Positions 9,235-19,026 of a DNA stretch of 64,000 nucleotides are shown here, piece by piece. The stretch's first letter is position 1. Each line of letters starts with the position of its first letter. The position numbers and the translations under genes are program-made. This stretch comes from an uncultured Lachnoclostridium sp. (GTDB lineage Bacteria; Bacillota; Clostridia; Lachnospirales; Lachnospiraceae): NCBI GenBank assembly GCA_944381625.1, contig CALWLW010000002.1:372001-436000 (forward strand), given 5' to 3'. Under the pieces are notes generated by a model. It was not told the origin of the DNA. It made no database searches and saw only the letters and a program-made list of their open reading frames with translations.

Positions 9235-12200
9235 GGTAGGGTGTGGATAAATCTTTGATTTTGCAGATCCTGGGGATCGGGGAACTGACAGATGAGGGCA
9301 GCGTCAAGGCCGCTTATCTGGCGAAGCTGAAAACGGCGAACCCGGAGGACGATCCGGAGGGATTCCGCCGCATCCGCCAGGCTTATGAGGTTGCGCTGGA
9401 GTTTTTAAGGGCCAGGGAAGAAGAAACGGAAGAAAAGACTTACATGGACCTCTGGCTGGACCGGGTGGATCAGGTCTACCGGGATTTTACCGTCCGCGGC
9501 CATGTGGAAGCCTGGGAGGAACTCCTGGAGGACCCGGTATGCCAGGATCTGGATACGTCCCTGGAGGCCCGGGACGCCATGCTTGACTATCTGTGCTCCC
9601 ATTTCTTTCTGCCCCGGCAGATCTGGAAGCGGCTGGACGAGGAGTTCCAGATTGTATCGGATACGGAGGAACTGAAGGAACGGTTTCCTGCGGATTTCCT
9701 GGACTATATCAAATATTATACGGAAAATGATTACTATATTGATTTTGACCAGATGAGTCTGAGAGACGGCGCGGACAGGGAGGCCGTGGATGTGGACGGA
9801 TACATCCGGGCGTATCAGGAGCTTCGCGCCTCCTGCGACCGGGGAGAGTGGAAGAAAGCCGTACAGCAGAAGGAGGAGATCGAGACCTACGGGGTATTCT
9901 ATCCCTGGGAGGCGGCGGAACGGCTGAGGATCCGGTCGGCTCTTTACCGGACGGCGCTGGAGGCCCCGGAGATGACGGAAGAGATGAGCAGGCTCCAGAG
10001 GGAAAAACTTCTTCTGGCGGCGGAGAAGCTGGCCGGCCAGTACGGGGATTCCCAGTACATCATGACCCACGCCGGCAATATCCAGTGGGAGTGGGGCGAC
10101 CATGAAAAAGCGCTGGCCTGCTGGCAGAAAGCGCCGGACAATTATGAGGCGCGCTGCGGCGTAATCCAGTATTACCTGGAGGACGGACGGGACGCCGAGA
10201 AAGCGAAGGATATGGCCCAGGAGATGATGGAGGACAACAGGGACGACCGTCTGAGCCAGTATCTGATCCAGGCCAACCAGTATCTGATCGCCCGCTATCA
10301 GGAGAAGCTGGACAGCGCCGACGATGAGGATGTACGCATGGAGACCGTGCTGGAGATTGCCTGGTGCCGGTTCCAGAACCAGGAGATGGAGGAGTCCCTG
10401 GGGATCCTGGAGAAGATGGAGCCCACAGAGGCGCTGCGCTACAGCTACCACAATCTGAAAGGACGGGTGCTGGCGGCCATGTCCCGCTTCCAGGAGGCGA
10501 TCCCGGAGCTGGAGACCTGGCTTCGCATGATCCGGGAAACGGTGGACGATGGCAGCGAGGAAGCAAGGAAACGCCTGCGCAGGGAGGGTGACGCCTGTTT
10601 TATGCTGGGCTGGAGCCGCTACAAGACCGGCCGGTACCAGGAAGCGGCGGCGGATCTGGAGAAAGGGCTGGAAAAAATCAAGACGCCGGCAGAGCGGCTG
10701 AGCTGCATGAATACGCTGGCGGAAGTCTGGCTGGCCATGGACGCCTGCGAGAAGGCCGTGGATTTGTGCAGCCAGATCATAGCTCTGGAAAGGAATTATT
10801 ATCCCGCGTATCTGAACCGGCAGGAGGCGTATTTCCGCCTGAAGAACGCCCAGCAGGTAGTGGACGATTATCACCGGGCGGTGGAGATTTATCCGGGATA
10901 TTATAAGCCGTACCTGCTGGCGGAGAAGGTGTTTTTCTTCTGCGGCCAGTATGAGGATGCGCTGGATGTGGTGAAGCGCGCGGAGGAGAACCAGGCGGAG
11001 CTAAGCGACGAGATGAGGCTGTACCGATGCAAGGCCCGGCGCAACCTGGCGCACAGCTATGAGGAACGACGGACGATAGCCCAGGAGCTTTTGGCCATCA
11101 AAGAGTCCCTGGATAGGGAGAACACGGACCTGGAGGATATCTCGGAGCTGGATTATGAACTGGGGCTTTTATATTCTGATAATGAGGAACCCTGGATTGC
11201 CTTGGAATATATCCAGAAAGCGATTCATCAGAATCCCTACAGGCTCCGGTACTTTATGGCGCGGGGAGCGATCCAGTGCAAGAATAGAGATTTTCATTCT
11301 GCTCTGGAATCTTATATACGGGTACAAGAGGAATATGGAGGTACGGCGGCATGGTATTACGGTATCGGATGCTGCTGTGAGGGGCTGGGAGAAGAAGATA
11401 TAGCCCTGACATATTATGAAAAAGCAGTCGCTGAGGATTCTGATTACTTGGATACAGCCGAAAAAATTATTGAAATTTATATGAACCGTTACCGGAGGAA
11501 TGCGGACCCTGAGAATTTTTGTCTGGCGATCCAGTACATGGATAGGGAAGTGGAGAAACGGGAGAACTGCTATACGTTGGTACACCGGGGACTCATGTAT
11601 ATGGAGGCCATGGAACTTACGAAGGCAATAGCAGATTTTGAAAAGGCACTGACCTGCGCGCCCGATGACTGGGCGGCTTATAATAGCCTGGGATATTGCT
11701 ACCAACATCTGAAACAGTTCCAGAAGAGCATCGAAATGTATGAAAAATCCCTGGAATGCCTGGAAAAGACCGGAGAAAAGAAGCTGCTGCTCTACAGCAA
11801 TATGGCCGACAGTTATGAGATTCTGCGGGAATACGGCAAGGCCATCTGCTGCTGCGAAACGCTCCTGAAATGGTTCCCCCAGGAGATTTCCTTTTATGAA
11901 AAGATTGGGGATCTGTATATGTATATGGGCGAATACGATAAAGCGGTGAAGGCATATAAAAGAAATTCTGCAGACAATAAGAAGTTTTTGAAAATTGGCG
12001 ATGTCTGTATGTCCAGGGGGAAGAAACACTGGGCGAAACTCTATTATAAAAAATGCCTGCGGTGCAGTCCACGGAGGAGTTACCGGCGGAATACGGAATA
12101 TGCGGTGCGTTTGATGTATTATTATGGCGACAGCGAAAGAGCGTTGAATTATCTGAAAAAAGCGGAGCGAATGTACCAACGGTCAGTGCAGATCGCAGAC

Positions 12201-14690
12201 CAGGAGGAGCGGGTAAAGAATTGGCCGTTGGCGGTAAATATTCTTTATATGCGGATGTACCGGTGGTCGGCGTGGAATGCAGACCGGAACGACAGGGAAA
12301 AGAATCGGCTGCTGGCGGCGCGCATTGCTTATTTGATGGGAGACAGGGAGAGGGCCGCTAGTCTGGCTGAAGAACTGAGGGAAATTATGCTGGAAGGATT
12401 CCCGTCGGAGGAAGCGTACCTGGGCTATCTGGCAGAGCGGCCATGGAGGCTGAACAGGCTGGGAGAGTGTTGCCTATACCTGGGAGAGCGGGATAAAGCG
12501 CTGTCCTGTTTTCATCAGGCTGGGGAAGGGCTGCGGTGTAAATTCTGCAGAGAACCAGAATGCTATGAACGCTTTGTCGGAGAAGCTCTGTATCATATGG
12601 ACAGTGACAGGGAGCAGGCAAGAGCCTGCTGTGAAAGGGCGCTGGAGATCTGCCCCAATGATATGGAATTTAAGGCTTTGGCTCAGATAATCTGCAAAAG
12701 TAATGCAGAGAAAAAGCATCGCCATGTTTCCCCATCTTGCGGATACAGGGAACGGAAAGGAATAGAGTAAAGTATGGATAAATCTTTGATTTTGCAGATC
12801 CTGGGGATCGGGGAACTGGCAGATGAGGGCAGCGTCAAGGCCGCTTATCTGGCGAAGCTGAAAACGGCGAACCCGGAGGACGATCCGGAGGGATTCCGGC
12901 GCATCCGCCAGGCTTATGAGGCTGCGCTGGAGCTTTTAAGTGCCAGGGAAGAAGAAACGGAAGAAAAAGAAAAGACTTACATGGATCTCTGGCTGGACCG
13001 GGTGGATCAGGTTTACCGGGATTTTACCGTCCGCGGCCATGTGGAAGCCTGGAATGAACTTCTGGACGACCCGGTATGCCAGGATCTGGATACGTCCCTG
13101 GAGGCCCGGGACGCCATGCTCGGCTATCTGTGTTCCCATTTCTTTCTGCCCCGGCAGATCTGGAAGCGGCTGGACGAGGAGTTCCAGATTGTATCGGATA
13201 CGGAGGAACTGAAGGAACGGTTTCCTGCGGATTTCCTGGACTATATCAAATATTATACGGAAAATGATTACTATATTGATTTTGACCAGATGAGTCTGAG
13301 AGACGGCGCGGACAGGGAGGCCGTGGATGTGGACGGATACATCCGGGCGTATCAGGAGCTTCGCGCCTCCTGCGACCGGGGAGAGTGGAAGAAAGCCGTA
13401 CAGCAGAAGGAGGAGATCGAGACCTACGGGGTATTCTATCCCTGGGAGGCGGCGGAACGGCTGAGGATCCGGTCGGCTCTTTACCGGACGGCGCTGGAGG
13501 CCCCGGAGATGACGGAAGAGATGAGCAGGCTCCAGAGGGAAAAACTTCTTCTGGCGGCGGAGAAGCTGGCCGGCCAGTACGGGGATTCCCAGTACATCAT
13601 GACCCACGCCGGCAATATCCAGTGGGAGTGGGGCGACCATGAAAAAGCGCTGGCCTGCTGGCAGAAAGCGCCGGACAATTATGAGGCGCGCTGCGGTGTA
13701 ATCCAGTATTATCTGGAGAACGGACGGGACGCTGAAAAAGCGAAGGACATGGCCCTGGAGATGATGGAGGACAACAGGGACGACCGTCTGAGCCAGTATC
13801 TGATCCAGGCCAACCAGTATCTGATCGCCTGCTATCAGGAGAAGCTGGACAGCGCCGACGATGAGGATGTCCGCATGGAGACCGGGCTGGAGATCGCCTG
13901 GTGCCGGTTCCAGAACCAGGAAATGGATGTGGCTCTGGAGATCCTGGAGAAGATGGAGCCCACAGAGGCGCTGTGCTACAGCTACCACAATCTGAAAGGA
14001 CGGGTGCTGGCGGCCATGTCCCGTTTCCAGGAGGCTATCCCGGAGCTGGAGACCTGGCTTCGCATGATCCGGGAAACGGTGGACGATGGCAGCGAGGAAG
14101 CCAGGAAACGCCTGCGCAGGGAGGGCGACGCCTGTTTTATGCTTGGCTGGAGCCGCTACAAGACCGGCCAGTACCAGGAAGCGGCGGCGGACCTGGAGAA
14201 AGGGCTGGAAAAAATCAAGACGCCGACAGAGCGGCTGAGCTGCATGAATACGCTGGCGGAGGTCTGGCTGGCCATGGACGCCTGCGAGAAGGCAGCGGAC
14301 TTGTGCAGCCAGATCATTGCCCTGGAAAGGAATTATTATCCCGCGTATCTGAACCGGCAGGAGGCGTATTTCCGCCTGAAGAACGCCCAGCAGGTGGTGG
14401 ACGACTACCACCGGGCGGTAGAGATTTATCCGGGATACTATAAGCCGTACCTGCTGGCAGAAAAGGTGTTTTTCTTCTGCCGCCAGTATGAGGACGCGCT
14501 GGACGTGGTGAAGCGCGCGGAGGAGAACCAGGCGGAGCTAAGCGACGAGATGAGGCTGTACCGGTGCAAAGCCCGGCGCAACCTGGCGCACAGCTACGAG
14601 GAACGGCGTACAATAGCTCAGGAGCTTCTGGACATCAAGGCTGCTCTGGACGGGGAGAACACGGACCTGGAGGATATCTCGGAGCTGGAC
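9183..14690 (+). repeat. 3.53-kb tandem duplication (hydF tail plus J/TPR gene)
   Basis: Bases from 9183 onward recur from 12714 at an offset of 3531 bp. The repeated unit starts inside the last codons of hydF and covers the 5' part of the J/TPR gene. Identity is complete, by eye, over about 560 bp (9598-10158 versus 13135-13695), stays high to about 11150/14690, then falls sharply. The junction scar forms the last 18 codons of the first copy. Confidence 0.9.
9243..12770 (+). CDS. J-domain-like/TPR protein, copy A
   Basis: Large helical-repeat protein, 1175 aa. Residues about 1-55 resemble a J domain (LGIGEL..GSVKAAYLAKLKTANPED, then DPEGFRRIRQAYE), but the HPD signature that stimulates Hsp70 is replaced by NPE. 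The rest is TPR-like, with recurring Y/A-rich helical pairs such as AYNSLGYCYQHLKQFQKSIEMYEKSL. A Cys motif LRCKFCREPECYE lies near the C-terminus. The start is a GTG at 9243, eight bases after the hydF stop, with AGGGTAGG upstream. The final 18 residues come from a duplicated hydF tail read in a different frame, so the natural C-terminus is lost. The 3' half is visibly AT-richer than copy B. Substrate unknown; a co-chaperone for the downstream Hsp70 is inferred from context. Confidence 0.75.
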   Translation: MDKSLILQILGIGELTDEGSVKAAYLAKLKTANPEDDPEGFRRIRQAYEVALEFLRAREEETEEKTYMDLWLDRVDQVYRDFTVRGHVEAWEELLEDPVCQDLDTSLEARDAMLDYLCSHFFLPRQIWKRLDEEFQIVSDTEELKERFPADFLDYIKYYTENDYYIDFDQMSLRDGADREAVDVDGYIRAYQELRASCDRGEWKKAVQQKEEIETYGVFYPWEAAERLRIRSALYRTALEAPEMTEEMSRLQREKLLLAAEKLAGQYGDSQYIMTHAGNIQWEWGDHEKALACWQKAPDNYEARCGVIQYYLEDGRDAEKAKDMAQEMMEDNRDDRLSQYLIQANQYLIARYQEKLDSADDEDVRMETVLEIAWCRFQNQEMEESLGILEKMEPTEALRYSYHNLKGRVLAAMSRFQEAIPELETWLRMIRETVDDGSEEARKRLRREGDACFMLGWSRYKTGRYQEAAADLEKGLEKIKTPAERLSCMNTLAEVWLAMDACEKAVDLCSQIIALERNYYPAYLNRQEAYFRLKNAQQVVDDYHRAVEIYPGYYKPYLLAEKVFFFCGQYEDALDVVKRAEENQAELSDEMRLYRCKARRNLAHSYEERRTIAQELLAIKESLDRENTDLEDISELDYELGLLYSDNEEPWIALEYIQKAIHQNPYRLRYFMARGAIQCKNRDFHSALESYIRVQEEYGGTAAWYYGIGCCCEGLGEEDIALTYYEKAVAEDSDYLDTAEKIIEIYMNRYRRNADPENFCLAIQYMDREVEKRENCYTLVHRGLMYMEAMELTKAIADFEKALTCAPDDWAAYNSLGYCYQHLKQFQKSIEMYEKSLECLEKTGEKKLLLYSNMADSYEILREYGKAICCCETLLKWFPQEISFYEKIGDLYMYMGEYDKAVKAYKRNSADNKKFLKIGDVCMSRGKKHWAKLYYKKCLRCSPRRSYRRNTEYAVRLMYYYGDSERALNYLKKAERMYQRSVQIADQEERVKNWPLAVNILYMRMYRWSAWNADRNDREKNRLLAARIAYLMGDRERAASLAEELREIMLEGFPSEEAYLGYLAERPWRLNRLGECCLYLGERDKALSCFHQAGEGLRCKFCREPECYERFVGEALYHMDSDREQARACCERALEICPNDMEFKALAQIICKSNAEKKHRHVSPSCGYRERKGIE

Positions 14691-16178
14691 TATGAGCTGG
14701 GGCTTCTGGACTGGGACGACGATGAACTGAACAGCGCGCTGGAACATCTTCAGGAGGCGATCCGCAGGAATCCGTCCCGCCAGCAGTATTTCGTGGTAAA
14801 AGCGGATATCTTAAGAAACGCCGGAAGACCCGGCGAGGCGCTGGCGCTCTATGAACAGTGCAAAGAGGACTACGAAGGCAGCGCCGCGTGGTACTACGGG
14901 GTGGGATGCGCCCATGAGGATATGGGGAACCAGGACACGGCGCTCAACTACCTGCTGAAGGCGGCGCTGGCGGACGACGCGTTCCGGGATGTGAATGAAA
15001 AGATCGCCGATATTTACATGGATAAATATACCCGGTATGCGGACCCGGAGAATTTCCAGCGGGCCATCGACTACATGGATCGGGAAGTGGAGAAGTGGGA
15101 AAGCTGCTATACGCTGGTACATCGGGGCCTCATGTATATGGAAGCCATGAAGCTTGAGGAAGCGGTGGCGGACTTTGAAAAGGCGCTGACCTATGTCCCG
15201 GACGACTGGGCGGCCTACAATAACCTGGGATACTGCTACAAGCATTTGAAGCAGTTCCACAAGAGCATCGAGATGTACGAAAAATCCCTGGAGTGTCTGG
15301 AAAAGACCGGCGAGAAAAAGTTCCTGCCCTACAGCAACATGGCCGACTGTTATGAGATCCTGCGGGATTACGGCAAGGCCGTCGAATGTTACCAGAAGGA
15401 TCTGGAATGGTTCCCGGACAGCAAATTCCTTTATCAGGAGATCGGGCAGCTCTACCGGTATATGGGCAGGTACGAAGATGCTGTGAGCGCCCATCTGAAG
15501 CATGAGGATATTGAGAAGGCATATCTGCTGGACGTGGGAGACGCCTACGCGGCCAGAGGGAAGAACCTGATAGCGAAATATTATTATCAAAAATCGCTGC
15601 AGTGCGACGTAAAATATCTCTACAAGAGGCATGTGGAATACGCGAAACGCCTGTTCTGGAATTTTGACGACCGCGACGGCGCCATGAAGCTTTTACAGAA
15701 AGCGGAGAAGGTGCGGATCCGGTTGGCGTGGGAGGCGGAGGACGAGCAGCGTATCCAGAACCTGCTGCTCCAGGCGAAGATCCAGTATCTGGAACAGCGT
15801 CAGGAAGCGGCGGCAGGCTGTGCAAAACAGGCTCTGGATCTGATGCTGAAAGGGTATGTGCTGGAATCAGAATACGTATCCTATCCATCGGAGCGTCCTT
15901 ACCGACTGTGCAGGGCAGGGGAGTGCCATCTGTATATGGGAGATCGGGAGACGGCGTTCCTCTATTTTAAAGAAGCGCAGACGGGGCTTCGCTGCAAATT
16001 CTGCAGGGAGCCGGCGTGCTACGAGGGGCCGATGGGAATGATGATTTTTTATATGGCGCAGGAGGACTGGGAAAAAGCCCTTGCCTTTGGAGAAGAAGCG
16101 CTGGCTATCTGCGATAACGCCCAGTCTCTTTTGGGCGCTGTCAATACAATTCGTAAGGAGATCGGGCAGAAGATATGA
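12774..16178 (+). CDS. J-domain-like/TPR protein, copy B
   Basis: Paralog of the preceding gene, 1134 aa, starting with ATG where copy A has GTG. The first 630 or so residues are nearly the same as copy A (a two-residue EK insertion near residue 60 and scattered changes). The remainder is only related, about the level of a diverged homolog. It has the same degenerate J-domain with NPE in place of HPD, followed by TPR repeats and a C-terminal LRCKFCREPACYE motif, and it ends normally. Its stop overlaps the next start as ATGA, so translation is coupled to the HscC-like Hsp70. J-like proteins of the DjlB/DjlC group pair with HscC in enterobacteria, which supports a chaperone/co-chaperone assignment here; the client is unknown. 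Confidence 0.78.
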   Translation: MDKSLILQILGIGELADEGSVKAAYLAKLKTANPEDDPEGFRRIRQAYEAALELLSAREEETEEKEKTYMDLWLDRVDQVYRDFTVRGHVEAWNELLDDPVCQDLDTSLEARDAMLGYLCSHFFLPRQIWKRLDEEFQIVSDTEELKERFPADFLDYIKYYTENDYYIDFDQMSLRDGADREAVDVDGYIRAYQELRASCDRGEWKKAVQQKEEIETYGVFYPWEAAERLRIRSALYRTALEAPEMTEEMSRLQREKLLLAAEKLAGQYGDSQYIMTHAGNIQWEWGDHEKALACWQKAPDNYEARCGVIQYYLENGRDAEKAKDMALEMMEDNRDDRLSQYLIQANQYLIACYQEKLDSADDEDVRMETGLEIAWCRFQNQEMDVALEILEKMEPTEALCYSYHNLKGRVLAAMSRFQEAIPELETWLRMIRETVDDGSEEARKRLRREGDACFMLGWSRYKTGQYQEAAADLEKGLEKIKTPTERLSCMNTLAEVWLAMDACEKAADLCSQIIALERNYYPAYLNRQEAYFRLKNAQQVVDDYHRAVEIYPGYYKPYLLAEKVFFFCRQYEDALDVVKRAEENQAELSDEMRLYRCKARRNLAHSYEERRTIAQELLDIKAALDGENTDLEDISELDYELGLLDWDDDELNSALEHLQEAIRRNPSRQQYFVVKADILRNAGRPGEALALYEQCKEDYEGSAAWYYGVGCAHEDMGNQDTALNYLLKAALADDAFRDVNEKIADIYMDKYTRYADPENFQRAIDYMDREVEKWESCYTLVHRGLMYMEAMKLEEAVADFEKALTYVPDDWAAYNNLGYCYKHLKQFHKSIEMYEKSLECLEKTGEKKFLPYSNMADCYEILRDYGKAVECYQKDLEWFPDSKFLYQEIGQLYRYMGRYEDAVSAHLKHEDIEKAYLLDVGDAYAARGKNLIAKYYYQKSLQCDVKYLYKRHVEYAKRLFWNFDDRDGAMKLLQKAEKVRIRLAWEAEDEQRIQNLLLQAKIQYLEQRQEAAAGCAKQALDLMLKGYVLESEYVSYPSERPYRLCRAGECHLYMGDRETAFLYFKEAQTGLRCKFCREPACYEGPMGMMIFYMAQEDWEKALAFGEEALAICDNAQSLLGAVNTIRKEIGQKI

Positions 16179-17869
16179 TAGTAGGAATCGATTTGGGGAC
16201 CACGAACAGTCTTGTGGCTTATTATACGGAAGAAGGCCCCCGCGTGATCCCGAACCGCATCGGGAAAAGGCTGACGCCCTCAGTGGTGAGCCTGGGAGAA
16301 GACGGACAGATTTATGTGGGAGAAGCGGCGGCGGAGCAGATGCTCCTGGCGCCGGACAGCGGCGCGTCCCTGTTCAAGCGGAGCATGGGCAGCGGGAAGA
16401 AGTTCCAGTTGAGGGATAAATCTTTTACCGCGGAGGAACTGTCCTCTTTTGTGCTTCGGTATCTGAAAGAGGACGCGGAAGCGTTTCTGGGGGAGCCGGT
16501 GACGGAGGCGGTGATCAGCGTTCCCGCGTATTTTAACGATGTGCGCAGGCGCGCCACCAAACGGGCGGGCGAACTGGCCGGCCTGAAAGTGGAGCGGATC
16601 ATCAGCGAACCCACGGCCGCCGCCATCGCCTACGGGCTGTGGCAGAAGAAGGACCATGCCAGGTTCCTGGTCTTCGACCTGGGCGGAGGCACGTTCGACG
16701 TGTCCATCCTGGAACTGTACGACACCATCCTGGAGGTCCACGCGGTGGCGGGCGACAATTTCCTGGGCGGGGAGGATTTTACGGCGGTGCTGGAGAAGAT
16801 GTTTTATGACGCCCATCCCCAGTTGAACCGCTATACGCTTGGCGGAAAGGCACAGCAGCATATCCGCCGCCAGGCGGAGCTGTGCAAGATCGGCTTCGGG
16901 GAAAACCGCACCTCGGTGATGAAATGCAATGTGGACGGCGAAGAGTATGTATTCCAGGCAGAGCTGCCGGAGTATGAGGAAGCCTGCGAGGAACTGCTGG
17001 ACCGGATCCGCCAGCCGGTGAAAAGAAGCCTAAAGGACGCTCATATTCGCCTGAGAGACATCGACCAGGTGGTGCTGGTGGGAGGAGCCACCAAGTCCCC
17101 GGTGATCCGCCGGTTCGCCGGGAAGCTGTTCCATATGATTCCGGATACGAAGATGAATCCAGACGAGACAGTGGCGCTGGGCGCGGCCATCCAGGCGGCC
17201 ATGAAGGAACGCCGGGACGGGATACGGGAAGTGATCCTCACGGACGTCTGTCCGTTTACGCTGGGCACGGAGGTGGTTCAGGAATATGGGGATCACCGGT
17301 TTGAGGACGGCGTGTTCCTGCCCATCATCGAACGGAACACGGTGATCCCGGCCAGCCGCACGGAGCGGCTGTACACGGTGCGTGACAATCAGACCAGGAT
17401 CCGCGTGCATATTTTACAGGGCGAGAGCCGGTTTGCCGTCAACAACCTGTCCCTGGGCGAACTGTTCATCGACGTGCCCGCCGGGAAAGCGGGGGAGGAA
17501 GCGGTGGACGTGACTTATACCTACGATATCAATTCGATCCTGGAGGTGGAGGTGAAATCTGTCTCCAGCGGGAAAAAGGTGCGCCAGGTCTTCAAAGGCC
17601 AGAACCTGGACATGAGCCAGGAGGAGATCGAGGACCGGCTGAAGACTCTGTCTTATCTGAAGATCCATCCCCGGGACAAGGAAGAGAACAAAGTGCTTCT
17701 GCTGCGGGGCGAACGGATCTACGAGGAAAGCCTGGGCGCGAAGCGGGAGCAGGTGGGACGCAGGCTGAGGGAGTTCGAGCATGCTCTCGATACCTACGAC
17801 CCGGAACGCATCGCGGACGCCAAACGGGAATACATGGAATTTCTGGAAAAACTGGACGAATGGGAGTGA
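16175..17869 (+). CDS. Hsp70 family chaperone, HscC-like
   Basis: ATP-dependent chaperone, 564 aa, cytoplasmic. Seen: the Hsp70 nucleotide-binding domain with IVGIDLGTTNS at the N-terminus, ISEPTAAAIAYG, the phosphate-2 motif DLGGGTFDVSILE and VVLVGGATKSP, then a substrate-binding beta domain beginning near VCPFTLGTE. At 564 aa it is about 50-80 residues shorter than DnaK and close to E. coli HscC (556 aa), implying a reduced helical lid and making housekeeping DnaK unlikely. Its start overlaps the stop of the J/TPR gene (ATGA) and the methyltransferase start follows 4 bases after its stop, so this is an operonic chaperone dedicated to neighbouring functions rather than the general heat-shock copy. 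No grpE is present. Confidence 0.88.
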   Translation: MIVGIDLGTTNSLVAYYTEEGPRVIPNRIGKRLTPSVVSLGEDGQIYVGEAAAEQMLLAPDSGASLFKRSMGSGKKFQLRDKSFTAEELSSFVLRYLKEDAEAFLGEPVTEAVISVPAYFNDVRRRATKRAGELAGLKVERIISEPTAAAIAYGLWQKKDHARFLVFDLGGGTFDVSILELYDTILEVHAVAGDNFLGGEDFTAVLEKMFYDAHPQLNRYTLGGKAQQHIRRQAELCKIGFGENRTSVMKCNVDGEEYVFQAELPEYEEACEELLDRIRQPVKRSLKDAHIRLRDIDQVVLVGGATKSPVIRRFAGKLFHMIPDTKMNPDETVALGAAIQAAMKERRDGIREVILTDVCPFTLGTEVVQEYGDHRFEDGVFLPIIERNTVIPASRTERLYTVRDNQTRIRVHILQGESRFAVNNLSLGELFIDVPAGKAGEEAVDVTYTYDINSILEVEVKSVSSGKKVRQVFKGQNLDMSQEEIEDRLKTLSYLKIHPRDKEENKVLLLRGERIYEESLGAKREQVGRRLREFEHALDTYDPERIADAKREYMEFLEKLDEWE

Positions 17870-17873
17870 CGGG

Positions 17874-19016
17874 ATGGAGTTACAAGAGATGCTGGAGATC
17901 GTTCTGGCTTTTGAACCTTACAAGCTGATCCTGAGTAATCCTCTGAGGAAGGACGCGCAGTACCGCCGGATTGTGGTGAACCGCCTGGGAGAGGGCTGGC
18001 AGGCCGAGAAGTATACGGAGAAACAGGTTTTCCACGAGAATATGGCGACGGATGAGCTGAAAGCCTTCCTGGAGACCGCCATGCGGCAGGAGTACCGCCA
18101 GTTAAACGCCTGGGACGGAGAACGGGAGCATGCCGTCCGCGTCTCCAAAAACGGGAAAGCCTCTTATATGAAGAAGAAGACGGCGCAGGCGCCCAGGGAA
18201 AAGGAAGGGCATAACCGGAAGAAACATTATATCCTGGAAGAAGGGCGGCCTGTCCCGCCGCTGGTGGATATGGGGATCTTTACCCCGGAAGGAAAGATTG
18301 TACGGACGATGTACGACAAATTCCGTCAGATCAACCGTTTTGTGGAACTGATCGACGACGAGATCGGAAATCTTCCCCGGGACCGGACGCTGACGGTCAT
18401 TGATTTTGGATGCGGGAAATCGTATCTGACGTTCGTTCTGTACTATTATCTGACTCAGATCCGCAGGCTGGATGTACGCATCATCGGCCTGGATCTGAAA
18501 GCCGATGTGATCGAGCACTGTAACCGCGCGGCGGAAAAATACGGCTACGACCGGCTTCATTTTGAACTGGGGGATATTAACGGCTATGAGTGCCCCTATC
18601 CGGTGGATATGGTGGTCTCCCTGCACGCCTGCGACACAGCCACGGACTATGCCCTGTACAACGCCGTCCGCTGGGGCGCGCGGCTGATCTTTTCCGTCCC
18701 CTGCTGCCAGCATGAGCTGAACAGTCAGATGCAGGGCGGCGGCCTGTCCATCCTGACCCGGTACGGGATCATAAAAGAACGGACGGCCGCCCTGATGACG
18801 GACGCTGTCCGTGGGAACCTGCTGACTGCCAGCGGCTACCGGACGCAGCTTCTGGAATTCGTGGACCTGTCCCACACGCCGAAAAACATCCTGATCCGCG
18901 CCGTGAAGACGAACATCCCGGAGAAAACGCGCCGGGAGGCGCTGCGGGAGGTGGACGCTCTGAAGGAACAGTTCGGCTTCCGGCCTACGCTGGACGGGCT
19001 TTTGAGAGGGGAGTAG
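17874..19016 (+). CDS. Class I SAM-dependent methyltransferase (Methyltransf_32-like)
   Basis: Predicted methyltransferase, 380 aa. The Rossmann SAM-binding motif VIDFGCGKSYLTF lies near residue 175, followed by a second acidic strand IIGLDLKADV. Further conserved segments VVSLHACDTATDYAL and VPCCQHELN resemble the family that includes eukaryotic METTL25/GSTCD-type proteins. The N-terminal 150 residues have a basic linker (KKKTAQAPREKEGHNRKKH) compatible with RNA binding. The start is the ATG at 17874, 5 bases past the Hsp70 stop; longer readings would overlap that gene. The substrate is not known; RNA is a guess from family resemblance only. It is the last gene of the hydEGF/chaperone run. 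Confidence 0.7.
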   Translation: MELQEMLEIVLAFEPYKLILSNPLRKDAQYRRIVVNRLGEGWQAEKYTEKQVFHENMATDELKAFLETAMRQEYRQLNAWDGEREHAVRVSKNGKASYMKKKTAQAPREKEGHNRKKHYILEEGRPVPPLVDMGIFTPEGKIVRTMYDKFRQINRFVELIDDEIGNLPRDRTLTVIDFGCGKSYLTFVLYYYLTQIRRLDVRIIGLDLKADVIEHCNRAAEKYGYDRLHFELGDINGYECPYPVDMVVSLHACDTATDYALYNAVRWGARLIFSVPCCQHELNSQMQGGGLSILTRYGIIKERTAALMTDAVRGNLLTASGYRTQLLEFVDLSHTPKNILIRAVKTNIPEKTRREALREVDALKEQFGFRPTLDGLLRGE

Positions 19017-19026
19017 GCTGACTGTT

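Noticed and set aside
9405..10874. Long minus-strand frame repeated at 12936-14411
   Set aside because: It recurs only because the J/TPR gene is duplicated; no protein-like motifs.
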